DNA from: G963676655 sp963676655 | GTDB lineage: Bacteria > Verrucomicrobiota > Lentisphaeria > Victivallales > Victivallaceae | Length of the DNA stretch: 64,000 nucleotides | Direction: 5' to 3' | Assembly: GCA_963676655.2 (NCBI GenBank) | Contig: CAXXKX010000003.1 | Coordinates: 1,364,001-1,428,000, forward strand | In this document: positions 9,150-16,595 of the stretch, piece after piece | How the letters are laid out: each line of letters starts with the position of its first letter | How positions within the stretch are numbered: the stretch's first letter is position 1 | The notes under the pieces: generated by a model | What the model was told of the DNA's origin: nothing | The model's input: only the letters and a program-made list of their open reading frames with translations | The model's database searches: none | Program-made: the position numbers and the translations under genes

Positions 9150-10040
9150 ATGGTCTATTTTATGAAATTACTATCGCAAATAGAGCAGCTTGACTACGAA
9201 TCGTCGCTTGAACCGGCGCTGCAAAAGATCGAACAGGAATTCGGGGTGTTCCTGACGGTCCACGACTTGCGCGGGCGCCTCCATTACGGCGACGGCTCGC
9301 CGCTGCTGCCCGGCCGCAATATCCACCAGCATGTATGTTGCATGCGTATGCGCGACGATATCCCCGGCTGGAACACCAACTGCGGCGAAGATTGTTTCCG
9401 GCAGACAGAGGAAACCGCCAACATTCTGCAAAAGCCGTTTTTGAAATCCTGCTGGAAAGGAATTGTCGAACTGGTGGTTCCAATATTTGTCCGGGAGCAA
9501 CACATGATCACCATCCTGGCCGGAACATTCAGGCATCCGGACGGAATTCCGGAGAATGCCGAGCTGCCGCAATGGCTCCATGAAGAATACGCGCAACTGC
9601 CGTTATTCGAACCGGAAAAAATGGAAAATCTGAGCTATGTCCTGCGTCTGATCGGCAACGGCATGATCACCTGGAAAGAAAACGCCCTGGCCCGCAAGGA
9701 GTTGACCGGGCGCAAACTGCAAATCTATCAATTTATCGAAGATCATGCGCATGAGGATATTTCTCTTGCCGACCTGAGCCGGGCGATCGGATTGTCATCG
9801 TCAAGAACCCGCCATCTGGTCAAAGAGCTGACCAATCGTTCATTCAAATCATTAATTGAGGAGGAGAGAATGCTGCGCGCCGGCTATCTGCTGCAGTCAA
9901 CCGGCAATACTCTTGATGAAATTGCCGAAGCTATCGGCTATAAAAATTGTTATTATTTCAATCGGGTTTTCAAAAACTACTTTGGCGTTCCTCCCGGAGC
10001 CTATCGCCGGGAATTGAAAAACGAACGTAAAAATACCTAG
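9150..10040 (+). CDS. AraC-family regulator with PocR sensory domain
   Basis: This 296-residue cytosolic transcription factor has an N-terminal half (about 10-150) that matches the PocR ligand-binding domain: VHDLRGRLHYGD, CCMRMRDDIPGWNTNCGEDCF, KPFLKSCWKGIVELVVPIF and ILAGTFRHPDG, with several conserved cysteines. The C-terminal hundred residues form the double helix-turn-helix of AraC proteins (DISLADLSRAIGLSSSRTRHL, then TLDEIAEAIGYKNCYYFNRVFKNYFG). It is divergent from the FAD oxidoreductase (109 bp between starts) and 69 bp ahead of the aldo/keto reductase. It probably regulates both in response to a small hydroxylated metabolite; the ligand is inferred from the domain only. A second in-frame ATG at 9162 is an equally good start. 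Confidence 0.92.
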   Translation: MVYFMKLLSQIEQLDYESSLEPALQKIEQEFGVFLTVHDLRGRLHYGDGSPLLPGRNIHQHVCCMRMRDDIPGWNTNCGEDCFRQTEETANILQKPFLKSCWKGIVELVVPIFVREQHMITILAGTFRHPDGIPENAELPQWLHEEYAQLPLFEPEKMENLSYVLRLIGNGMITWKENALARKELTGRKLQIYQFIEDHAHEDISLADLSRAIGLSSSRTRHLVKELTNRSFKSLIEEERMLRAGYLLQSTGNTLDEIAEAIGYKNCYYFNRVFKNYFGVPPGAYRRELKNERKNT

Positions 10041-10109
10041 AATTATTTGCATAAATTGAAACCGCATATTAGTTTACAGTTTTCAATAATTAAAAATAAA
10101 GGATTTATT

Positions 10110-11222
10110 ATGAATAAAATACCATTCGGTAAGCGCAGCGGTCTTGAAGTTAACCCCGTAAGCATGGGCGCGATGCGCTTTCCGGAGGATATGATCGAGT
10201 CCGTCGAATTAATCCGGCACGCAATCGACTCGGGAATGGTCTATATCGACTCCTGCCGCTGCTATGGAGAATCCGAACTGAAACTGGCCCGGGCGCTGAA
10301 AGACGGCTATCGCGAAAAAGTCTTCCTCTCAACCAAATCATCACCCTGGAACCGGAAAATCCAGGATACCGACGATGGTTCGGCCGATTCAATCGTCAGG
10401 CGCATCGAGGAATCTCTGGTCAGGCTCGACGTCGACTACCTTGACTTCTATCAGGTCTGGAGCGTATTCAACGACGAAAACTGGGAGCTGGCCACCCGTA
10501 AAGGCGGTATGGTTGACGGTATTAAAAAGGCCCGTGATATGGGTCTGGTCAAACATATCGGCCTGACCTCGCATCAACCGCCGGAAGATCTGCTCAAATA
10601 TCTGCCGGAAGCCGACTGGATCGAGTCGATCCTGCTGAGTTTCCATCTGATGCAGCGCGATTATGAACCGGTTCTGGCCAAAGCGCACGAACTGGGCATC
10701 GGCACCATCGTCATGAATCCCTGCGGCGGCGGTAAATTTTCCGAACAAAGCGACGTCCTGATGAAAATAGCCGATCAGGTCGGCGCGGTCAGCGTAGCCG
10801 ATTTGGCAATCCGTTATGTCAATTCCAACCCGAACGTCGACACCCTGATCTGCGGCATTACCAAAAAATCCGACATCGACGACACCATCGCTTCATGCGA
10901 ACGCGAAAAATTCACCCCGGATCAAATCGCGTTGATCAATACCTCATTTGAAGAACTTTCCAAAGAAAAATTCTGCACCGGCTGCAAGTATTGTATGCCG
11001 TGTCCGGTCGGAATCAATATCCCGCACATCCTCAATCTGCTCTATGAGGACAATGTTCTGGGCCTCAAGGAGAACGCGGTCAAAGGTTACGCCAATAACT
11101 GGGCCAACAAAGTCAAAGCCGACGCCTGCATCAAATGCGGCCAGTGCGAGAAAAAGTGTACTCAGAATCTCAAGATCATGGATGAACTGGCCAGAGCTCA
11201 CGCGGCTTATCATAAGGAATAA
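10110..11222 (+). CDS. Aldo/keto reductase with C-terminal 4Fe-4S module
   Basis: This 370-residue cytosolic oxidoreductase has an aldo/keto reductase barrel at residues 1-280. The active-site Asp and Tyr are visible in YIDSCRCYGESE, Lys in FLSTKSS and His in IGLTSHQPP. A ferredoxin-like tail follows with CTGCKYCMPCPVGINIP and, about 50 residues later, CIKCGQCEKKC, enough cysteines for two clusters. Such Fe-S aldo/keto reductases are widespread in anaerobes. The start at 10110 follows AAAGGA; an upstream TTG at 10047 in the same frame lacks a binding site. The gene follows the PocR/AraC regulator and is likely co-transcribed, so its substrate may be the regulator's ligand. Confidence 0.9.
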   Translation: MNKIPFGKRSGLEVNPVSMGAMRFPEDMIESVELIRHAIDSGMVYIDSCRCYGESELKLARALKDGYREKVFLSTKSSPWNRKIQDTDDGSADSIVRRIEESLVRLDVDYLDFYQVWSVFNDENWELATRKGGMVDGIKKARDMGLVKHIGLTSHQPPEDLLKYLPEADWIESILLSFHLMQRDYEPVLAKAHELGIGTIVMNPCGGGKFSEQSDVLMKIADQVGAVSVADLAIRYVNSNPNVDTLICGITKKSDIDDTIASCEREKFTPDQIALINTSFEELSKEKFCTGCKYCMPCPVGINIPHILNLLYEDNVLGLKENAVKGYANNWANKVKADACIKCGQCEKKCTQNLKIMDELARAHAAYHKE

Positions 11223-11263
11223 TAAACCTTCATAATTGGCATCGAAGTATTGGGGAGGAGTCA

Positions 11264-11431
11264 ATGCCTGAAAAAAAATTCAGTTTTGTGTATTTGCTGA
11301 ATGTTTTATGTATTATTGCAGGTCTGGTTTTGATAATACTCAGCCTGAAAGCAGGTGTCAAAGACTTATTTGGACTTGGTGGCTGGATTTTCATCCTGTC
11401 AGTTGCTTGGTTGATCGCATCCAACCGTTAA
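11264..11431 (+). CDS. Small two-helix membrane protein (55 aa)
   Basis: This is a short membrane protein with no recognised family. The ATG at 11264 follows an excellent GGGAGGAG and encodes MPEKKFSFVYLLNVLC, leading into a first hydrophobic helix (about residues 8-27). A short charged loop (LKAGVKDLF) and a second hydrophobic helix (about 37-52) follow, ending in ASNR and TAA. It begins 41 bp after the aldo/keto reductase. The strong ribosome-binding site and the paired helices argue that it is real. A decayed copy of its first codons occurs at 12065-12091. Confidence 0.6.
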   Translation: MPEKKFSFVYLLNVLCIIAGLVLIILSLKAGVKDLFGLGGWIFILSVAWLIASNR

Positions 11432-11633
11432 AAACATTCCATCCGGGTTATAAATCCTCTTAAATTGTTTTCATTGATTTTTCCGGGAACACTAAACTTA
11501 CAAGACATAAAGCTACTGCTTTAACCTAAAAAACGCATTTGAAATTATACTGTAAAAATATTTATTCATTGGAGATTTAATTAATCGCTTGACTTATTTC
11601 AACGGTCTATTCCTAGCGACCTTTAATTAACCA

Positions 11634-11700
11634 AGACCTTAACAATAAGAGCTTTGAGACTTAATTATAGTCAGGCTGTCAGACTATTTATCAGACTATT
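11634..11700 (+). repeat. Dispersed TAGTCA inverted-repeat element, copy R2
   Basis: The core at 11668-11686 is TAGTC-n9-GACTA. It is preceded by a flank (GACCTTAACAA...GAGCTTTGAG) like that of copy R1, and followed by a second partial CAGACTATTT. Confidence 0.65.
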
Positions 11701-11755
11701 TAGACGTCATACTGTTTTCAATGCTTATAAACAGGTGAGGGTATTCAGTAGGATA

Positions 11756-11871
11756 GCTTTCGATGAAAGCGCCGGGATGAGAAAACATCCCTCCCACGGA
11801 CGAATTATTCAGTCACTGATTAACGTTAACAACTGATGCTTATGTTCTTCGCCAGCCTCATCGAGGCAGGC
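11756..11871 (+). other. Cluster of three perfect or near-perfect hairpins
   Basis: Three stems follow one another: GCTTTC-gat-GAAAGC (11756-11770), GGGATG-agaaaa-CATCCC (11774-11791) and GCCaGCCTC-atc-GAGGCaGGC (11851-11871). No open reading frame with a binding site covers them. They do not match a riboswitch class I can recognise. Confidence 0.35.
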
Positions 11872-12064
11872 GCTACTGTCCGCGAACTGATGATCAATAC
11901 GCTTATTTAAATAGCATATCGGCAATTAAAAAATCTCGTTTTCATTGGATGAATGCCTGCTGCATTATTACTCGCCGCATATTTTATATTTTGTCAACAA
12001 GATACAATAATGCCGCCATCAAAAAATAAAAATCAACTGCTTTTTATAGGTTTAAAAACACTGA

Positions 12065-12091
12065 GAGGAAGTTAATACCTGAAAAAAAATG
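12065..12091 (+). pseudogene. Decayed 5' end of a paralogue of the 55-aa membrane protein
   Basis: The 27 bp match the ribosome-binding site and first five codons of the gene at 11264 at nearly every position (GAGGA-n4-AT-CCTGAAAAAAAA). The ATG is changed to ATA and a TGA follows after the lysine codons, so no protein can be made. It points to a duplication about 800 bp downstream of the intact gene. Confidence 0.45.
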
Positions 12092-12289
12092 ATATTTTTA
12101 AAGTTCTTTGCATTGTAAAGTTCTTTGTAGATGCTATTTTATAATTAACGGCATAAGGAGTATCATAAATATGATTGCGGATAATGTTCATGAAGTTCCG
12201 GCACAAATCTGCCGGTATTCGCGGCAGACACCCCTCAGGGATCGTTTTGTTTATCCAACCTGTAATACAATAATTCGGGATAAACGGCC

Positions 12290-12850
12290 ATGAAATTAAG
12301 TAAAAAACAAAAGATCGTTATATTTTCCAGTATAATTTCATTGATATTGGTCATAACGGTTTCAATCTGTTTGGCTCTCTGGCTTGACAATCGACGGCGT
12401 AATGCCGAAATCATCAGGGAAGCTATTATGAACCCGCAAAAGATTGATCCGAAAAAATTCCTGAATACTCTTGACAGCTCCTTCAAAAATCTTCCGGAAG
12501 AAAAAAAGAACGATATTCTGAAAGATCGTAAACAGTTTGAAAAATATATGGCTAAAGCGACCGGGAAAGAGTTGGAGAAATCGTTCAATTCGCTATTTTA
12601 TCTGCCCAAACCGGTTCGGACAAAAATCATCAAAATGTCAGCGGATCATTTATTGGCCACGGCCAGGAAACATCCTGACAAAGTAATCGCCACTTTTGAG
12701 AGCCCGGCCGGGAATGGGGCCCTCAAAGGTGCTTCAAAATATTTTCTGCTTAATTTAAGCGGTAAACAGAAGGCGGAACTTGCTCCTTTGACTACGGCAA
12801 TGTATAAAGTAGTGCGTCAACAGTCCAAAGGGATAAAGCTGGATAAATAA
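12290..12850 (+). CDS. Membrane-anchored protein of unknown function
   Basis: This 186-residue protein has a single N-terminal hydrophobic helix (residues 10-32, IVIFSSIISLILVITVSICL) after a basic leader (MKLSKKQK). It is therefore anchored in the inner membrane, with a charged, mainly helical domain outside. The domain has a run of Lys/Glu-rich helices (NLPEEKKNDILKDRKQFEKYM and following) and ends in a basic tail. I recognise no family. It lies alone between the noncoding stretch and the repeat-bearing leader of the next pseudopilin gene; whether it belongs to that operon is unclear. Confidence 0.65.
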   Translation: MKLSKKQKIVIFSSIISLILVITVSICLALWLDNRRRNAEIIREAIMNPQKIDPKKFLNTLDSSFKNLPEEKKNDILKDRKQFEKYMAKATGKELEKSFNSLFYLPKPVRTKIIKMSADHLLATARKHPDKVIATFESPAGNGALKGASKYFLLNLSGKQKAELAPLTTAMYKVVRQQSKGIKLDK

Positions 12851-12856
12851 TACGGA

Positions 12857-13265
12857 TAGGTTCTGTCAAAAATGATATGATGAATATGAAAACAACATTG
12901 ACGGCTATTTTTCAGGAAGAATGACGGGGCCTTAGAAAATTGACGGAAGAAATGACGGAGTTTTTTTTCCACGGTCCATAATAATCACAAAAAACAAGGA
13001 TAAATGTAAATACTGCGATCATCACATTCTGTATATGGCTACCTGGAAATGGCAAATTTCATTTTTTCAGTCACTTGAGATTGGCTTTTCATACAAAACA
13101 TACTGAAAAAACGATGGCCAACTGCGCATTGGCTCAATCCGTGGATTGAGGTGATGCGCGAATGAGCAAGGCGCAACCGGCAAAAGCAGTTATGCGTGAA
13201 TCGCAAAAAGGGATTAGGAAACGAAGCGTTTCCCAAATAAACACTGAAACATTTGACAAAACCTA
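12857..13265. repeat. Hairpin-rich element A with 14-bp terminal inverted repeats
   Basis: The ends are TAGGTTCTGTCAAA (12857-12870) and TTTGACAAAACCTA (13252-13265), complementary except for one base. Inside is a strong hairpin (13123-13160): TGCGCAT, then CTCAATCC-gt-GGATTGAG, then ATGCGC. A second perfect one, GGAAACG-aag-CGTTTCC, lies at 13217-13233. No transposase frame is present, so it is MITE-like or a long structured leader. It ends 24 bp before a pseudopilin start codon. Its interior shares the order GCGCAT, hairpin, CGAAT, GCAACCGG with element B at 53279. Confidence 0.6.
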
Positions 13266-13289
13266 CAGATAAATTAGGGGGATATTAAA

Positions 13290-13901
13290 ATGAAATTATT
13301 TTTAAATTGGAATGATAACCCGGCAATGAGGAAGACTGGTTTTACACTCATTGAATTGTTGGTTGTGATGGCGATCATCGCTGTCCTCGCGGGAATGTTG
13401 CTGCCCGCGCTGCAAAAAGCCAGGCAAAGCGGCAAAATGGCCAGTTGTCGCAATAATTTGAAACAAATAGGAATCGGGGTTGTCGCCTACGGCCAGGATA
13501 ACCAGGACTACTTTCCCTATGCAACTTCGCAGAAAGTCTACCTTTCATCGACAGCCATCCCTAATCTGCAATGGCTGCCTGATTCTTTGAATCTGAAATC
13601 CGATAAAGTATATCGTTGTCCTGATGACCGGGAAAAAATGTATGAATCACCCGATGGCGGCACCAGCTACATCTGGAACTGGGAAATGATAACCGGGGTA
13701 AGCGGCAATGATAAGATCGGCACGCTAAAATACAATATTGACATATCCGGCAATTCCCCCAAAATGGTTTCTCCCGCGCATTTCGCCATCATGGTTGATG
13801 CCGGAGCCTATCATGGAAGACCCGGGAAAAAAATATCGTTTAATGTATTATACGCGGGCGGAAACGTCAGCGATTTAAGAGACTTTCCAGTAGAGGAGTA
13901 A
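13290..13901 (+). CDS. Type II pseudopilin, divergent C-terminus
   Basis: This 203-residue pseudopilin has an unusually long leader (MKLFLNWNDNPAMRKTG) before FTLIELLVVMAIIAVLAG, with a second possible start at Met13. The mature helix and the following NNLKQIGIGVVAYGQDNQDYFPYA segment are typical of PVC pseudopilins. The usual C-terminal DGH/DGS signature is replaced by LYAGGNVSDLRDF, so the calcium- or fold-related Asp is missing. The gene is preceded by AGGGGGAT and by hairpin element A, and is followed after only 6 bp by a secreted helical protein, indicating a two-gene operon. Unlike the other three pseudopilins here, it has no glycosidase beside it. Confidence 0.88.
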   Translation: MKLFLNWNDNPAMRKTGFTLIELLVVMAIIAVLAGMLLPALQKARQSGKMASCRNNLKQIGIGVVAYGQDNQDYFPYATSQKVYLSSTAIPNLQWLPDSLNLKSDKVYRCPDDREKMYESPDGGTSYIWNWEMITGVSGNDKIGTLKYNIDISGNSPKMVSPAHFAIMVDAGAYHGRPGKKISFNVLYAGGNVSDLRDFPVEE

Positions 13902-13907
13902 TTTACA

Positions 13908-14570
13908 ATGAAATTAGCAAAAACTTTATTAGTTCTGGTCCTGAACGGAATTTTTTTTGTGACTTACGGCACGGAACAAAATCTGAAAAAGACCGCGCCG
14001 GAGCGCCAAAAGAATTTCAACCCCGAACGTATTGCGGCAGCCGAGACCGCGATGTGGCAGGCATATTACAGTAAAGACAGCTTAAAGGGGAAAATCAAAC
14101 TTGCGCAGCTGCTTATTCAACTGCTTCAGGATCAATTCGGCCTGAAACCGGATGAAGCTGTCGGGATCGCTTATCAGTTCACTTCGTCTGCCATCCTGTT
14201 TAAGCAAGGCAAATATAAAGCATCGCTGCCGCCGCTTAAAGAAGCATACACTAGTATTAAAAAGTATACCGATTTGAAGTATGATCCTGAAAAAGTTGCG
14301 AAAGCCGATCTGAAATGGTGGATTTCCCGTCGCGCATCGTCCGGAAAACCAGCGGTGATCGGCCCTCAAATCGCTCATCTTTATGAACTTATTTACGGCT
14401 ATAATCATCAGGGGTTCACTGACGCCGGTATGTTGCGAGCCGAGGCAATGCATTTACGTGATATCGGCAGAAAGCAAGCGGATTGGAAAAAAATTAAAAA
14501 GCTGCTTTTACAATCTTATCAGGCAATGCAGCGGGGACTTGAAGCGCGTCAGTTAATTAAGAAGAAATAA
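13908..14570 (+). CDS. Secreted helical protein of unknown function
   Basis: This 220-residue exported protein has a signal peptide (MKLAKTLLVLVLNGIFFVTYG) and then an all-helical domain. The segment FNPERIAAAETAMWQAYYSKD is characteristic of an uncharacterised bacterial family in which a conserved Trp-x-x-Tyr-Tyr helix is followed by repeats of paired helices. TPR-like amphipathic helices continue to a basic C-terminus (ARQLIKKK). It starts 6 bp after the pseudopilin and is surely in its operon. It may assist export or folding of the pilin; that is a guess from position. Confidence 0.7.
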   Translation: MKLAKTLLVLVLNGIFFVTYGTEQNLKKTAPERQKNFNPERIAAAETAMWQAYYSKDSLKGKIKLAQLLIQLLQDQFGLKPDEAVGIAYQFTSSAILFKQGKYKASLPPLKEAYTSIKKYTDLKYDPEKVAKADLKWWISRRASSGKPAVIGPQIAHLYELIYGYNHQGFTDAGMLRAEAMHLRDIGRKQADWKKIKKLLLQSYQAMQRGLEARQLIKKK

Positions 14571-14617
14571 ACCGTCTATTTCGTGTCACGGCTGGATATT
14601 ATTCTTGTTACTCGTCT

Positions 14618-15451
14618 TTAATTATTTTCTTTTTTTTCTGGAATGCTGAACTCGCATGGCACACACACCTGGCATTTGCCGCAACCGAATCTGGCCCCGT
14701 TTTTCTTCAAGGTATAACCGACAAAATCACGACATTTAACGTGATTTTTACCGTTTTCCGGGGATATCGCTTTGACCGGGCAATTCCTGACGCAAGCTCC
14801 GCACATCGTGCAATATTCATAAAGCCCTTGATAATTTCTTACCGTTGGTTCATGCGTATAACTGGTAATGATGCTGGTAAACCTTCCGGCCATGCCATGA
14901 CTGGTAATCAGACCGTGAGACAAACCGAAAGTGCCGTGTCCGGCGGCAAACGCGACATGCCGTTCGGACCAGTTGCTGTAAAAATCCTTATTGCTCAATG
15001 TACTTTGGTCCTCAGCATCCTGTCCGCTCGACGCCTTGAATCTTTCATCAAGACATGGAGCGACGGCTTGAAAACCCTGTTCATGCAGTTTATCCAGCAG
15101 ATATTGAGTACAGCGATTGATTATTGCCTGCCCCTCGACCCGGCCGTGCAGCCATTCTTTCGCGGGAAAACGCATATCCCTTGAATTGCCCCGGCGGACC
15201 GCCTCAGTATAAGGAAAAAATATCGAAATAACGGTCACGGCTTCCTTCAGCCATTCATGCGGCGGCAGAAAGTGCCCATAGGTAGCGCTGTACACTGATC
15301 TGAATTGCTCAAAAAGCTCATCTTTCGCGTCCGCATAGCAGACAACCGGAGCGTCATATATTTTTAATCCGACAACGCTTTGGTCAATAGCCTCCGCGGC
15401 TGAAATATAAGCGTTTTTTTCGATAAATTCTCTAGCCAATTGTTCAATCAT
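14618..15451 (-). CDS. 4Fe-4S protein related to epoxyqueuosine reductase
   Basis: This 277-residue cytosolic iron-sulfur protein has a C-terminal half with CTMCGACVRNCPVKAI and then C-x15-C-x2-C-x2-C-x2-C (KCRDF...FGCGKCQVCVPC), enough for two 4Fe-4S clusters. The preceding part (VISIFFPY, GHGTFGLSHGLITSHGMAGRF) resembles the QueG fold. QueG proper is longer (usually 310-390 residues) and has a conserved cobalamin pocket that I cannot confirm here, so the true substrate is probably different. Such short relatives are common in anaerobes and are usually annotated only by homology. The gene stands alone, convergent with the 13908 gene. Confidence 0.75.
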   Translation of the reverse strand: MIEQLAREFIEKNAYISAAEAIDQSVVGLKIYDAPVVCYADAKDELFEQFRSVYSATYGHFLPPHEWLKEAVTVISIFFPYTEAVRRGNSRDMRFPAKEWLHGRVEGQAIINRCTQYLLDKLHEQGFQAVAPCLDERFKASSGQDAEDQSTLSNKDFYSNWSERHVAFAAGHGTFGLSHGLITSHGMAGRFTSIITSYTHEPTVRNYQGLYEYCTMCGACVRNCPVKAISPENGKNHVKCRDFVGYTLKKNGARFGCGKCQVCVPCEFSIPEKKENN

Positions 15452-15631
15452 CTAAAGTGATCCTTAAAATAAATCTGGTGTCCTTCTTAAATTTATCATT
15501 GCTGCCGGCGTTTTCAAAACAAAAAGCACAATTAAACAGAAGTGCGGACTCAATATTTTCTCAGGACTAATCCACTCGTTATTTACGGATATTGACCTTT
15601 CGGAAAGGAATAACCAGATCTAAAGTCTGAT

Positions 15632-15688
15632 GGAGGGCGAGAGCCCCTCGAGCCGCCCGTCTGCGCGGCATGTCCGGCTCAACAGAGT
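15632..15688 (+). repeat. 57-bp palindromic repeat, copy 1
   Basis: It begins GGAGGGCGAGAG and ends GGCTCAACAGAGT. It can fold through GAGCC and GGCTC. It agrees with copy 2 at 47 of 57 positions, and the copies are spaced 131 bp apart. Confidence 0.7.
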
Positions 15689-15762
15689 TTCTCCTTCCAG
15701 AAAAAAACGCGCGGGTCGAAGTTTTTTCGGATTTAAATCATTCGATGTTCATAGTGTTTTGT

Positions 15763-15819
15763 GGAAGGCGAGAGGCCCTCGAGCCAAACGGCTATGCGGC
15801 ATGTCCGGCTCAATGGAGT
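15763..15819 (+). repeat. 57-bp palindromic repeat, copy 2
   Basis: It begins GGAAGGCGAGAG and ends GGCTCAATGGAGT. It carries both GAGCC/GGCTC and AGCC-aaac-GGCT stems. Most differences from copy 1 fall in the loop region, which suggests that the stem is what is conserved. Confidence 0.7.
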
Positions 15820-15846
15820 AAATCTTTTAAAAATGTTTTTACTCTC

Positions 15847-15876
15847 TTGACAAGAGCTTTATCGGGCTGTAATTAT
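15847..15876 (+). promoter_or_regulatory. Possible promoter of the AIM24 operon
   Basis: A consensus TTGACA (15847-15852) lies inside the inverted repeat CTCTT-gac-AAGAG. The -10 region is poor (AATTATAT at 17-20 nt). The overlap suggests a regulator could occlude the -35 box. The transcript would have a leader of about 50 nt ending in a very strong AAGGAGGAG. Confidence 0.35.
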
Positions 15877-15923
15877 ATTTTTATTCGTCTGAAGCTGTTT
15901 CAACTAACATTAAGGAGGAGACT

Positions 15924-16583
15924 ATGCAATCGGCAATCATGGGCAAACCCTCATTTGCCTATATTCAAATTGTGCTTGACCCCGGCGAAGAAATCATCGC
16001 CGAATCGGACGCCATGTCCAGCATGGCGGCGGAACTGGATATGTCAGCGGAATTCAACGGCGGCTTTCTTTCAGGTCTGCTGAAAAAATACCTGGGCAGC
16101 GAAAGCCTGTTCGTCAACCGGTTCAGAAACAACACCAGCGAACCGAAGACCATGACCCTGGTTCAAGCCGTCCCTGGCGATATTCAATGCATCGATCTCA
16201 ATGGCGGCAGTTTCTGTTTGCAGCCCGGAGCTTATGTAGCGTCTACCTCAGGTATAAAGCTTGGCGTCCGCTGGGCCGGATTCACCTCATTTTTCGCTAA
16301 AGAAGGGCTTTTCAAGCTGGAAGTTACCGGAATCGGGCGGGTCTGGTACGGCGCTTACGGCGGCCTGATCGAGAAAGAAGTCAACGGTGAGTACATCGTC
16401 GATACCAGCCATCTGGTGGCTTATGAACCGCAAATGAAACTGAAATTGCGTCTGGCCGGCGGTATTTTCTCCAGCTTTTTCGGCGGGGAAGGACTGGTGA
16501 CCCGGGTTATCGGCAACGGCAAGATCATTGTCCAAACCAGAAGCATGAGCGGCCTGGCCGGCTGGCTCAACCGCTATCTTTGA
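15924..16583 (+). CDS. AIM24/TIGR00266 family protein, paralogue 1
   Basis: This 219-residue protein of the AIM24 (PF01987, TIGR00266) family has a predicted trimeric beta-sandwich fold. Family landmarks are DPGEEIIAESDAMSSM near the start, a central LQPGAYVASTSGIKL and WAGFTSFFAKEGLFKLEVTG, and GEYIVDTSHLVAYEP. There is no signal peptide. The biochemical role of bacterial members is not established; the yeast relative Aim24 affects mitochondrial inner-membrane organisation. The start follows AAGGAGGAG. It is the first of three tandem paralogues 12 and 33 bp apart, so they are co-transcribed and probably form a mixed oligomer. Confidence 0.92.
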   Translation: MQSAIMGKPSFAYIQIVLDPGEEIIAESDAMSSMAAELDMSAEFNGGFLSGLLKKYLGSESLFVNRFRNNTSEPKTMTLVQAVPGDIQCIDLNGGSFCLQPGAYVASTSGIKLGVRWAGFTSFFAKEGLFKLEVTGIGRVWYGAYGGLIEKEVNGEYIVDTSHLVAYEPQMKLKLRLAGGIFSSFFGGEGLVTRVIGNGKIIVQTRSMSGLAGWLNRYL

Positions 16584-16595
16584 GGAGGGTATATT

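Larger units (their letters stand above)
11432..12289. other. 858-bp noncoding stretch with hairpins, repeat R2 and a gene remnant
   Basis: No convincing gene is present; the short open frames at 11654-11836 and 12108-12293 lack binding sites and protein-like composition. It holds repeat copy R2, then three closely spaced hairpins at 11756-11770, 11774-11791 and 11851-11871, then a fragment matching the start of the small membrane protein gene. The ordered hairpins could be a structured RNA or a cluster of decayed repeats. Confidence 0.5.
15452..15923. other. Upstream region of the AIM24 array with a duplicated palindrome
   Basis: No gene is supported. Two 57-bp copies of a palindromic sequence lie at 15632-15688 and 15763-15819 (listed separately). 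A TTGACA hexamer sits at 15847-15852 inside the inverted repeat CTCTT-gac-AAGAG, with a weak AT-rich box about 17-20 nt downstream; this is the likely promoter region for the three-gene AIM24 operon. Confidence 0.5.

Noticed and set aside
11756..11871. Known riboswitch
   Set aside because: The hairpin series lacks the conserved loop sequences of the c-di-GMP, cobalamin, SAM or fluoride classes as far as I can judge by eye.
12108..12293. 61-codon plus-strand open frame
   Set aside because: No ribosome-binding site, irregular composition, and it runs into the start of the next gene. Probably chance in AT-rich noncoding DNA.
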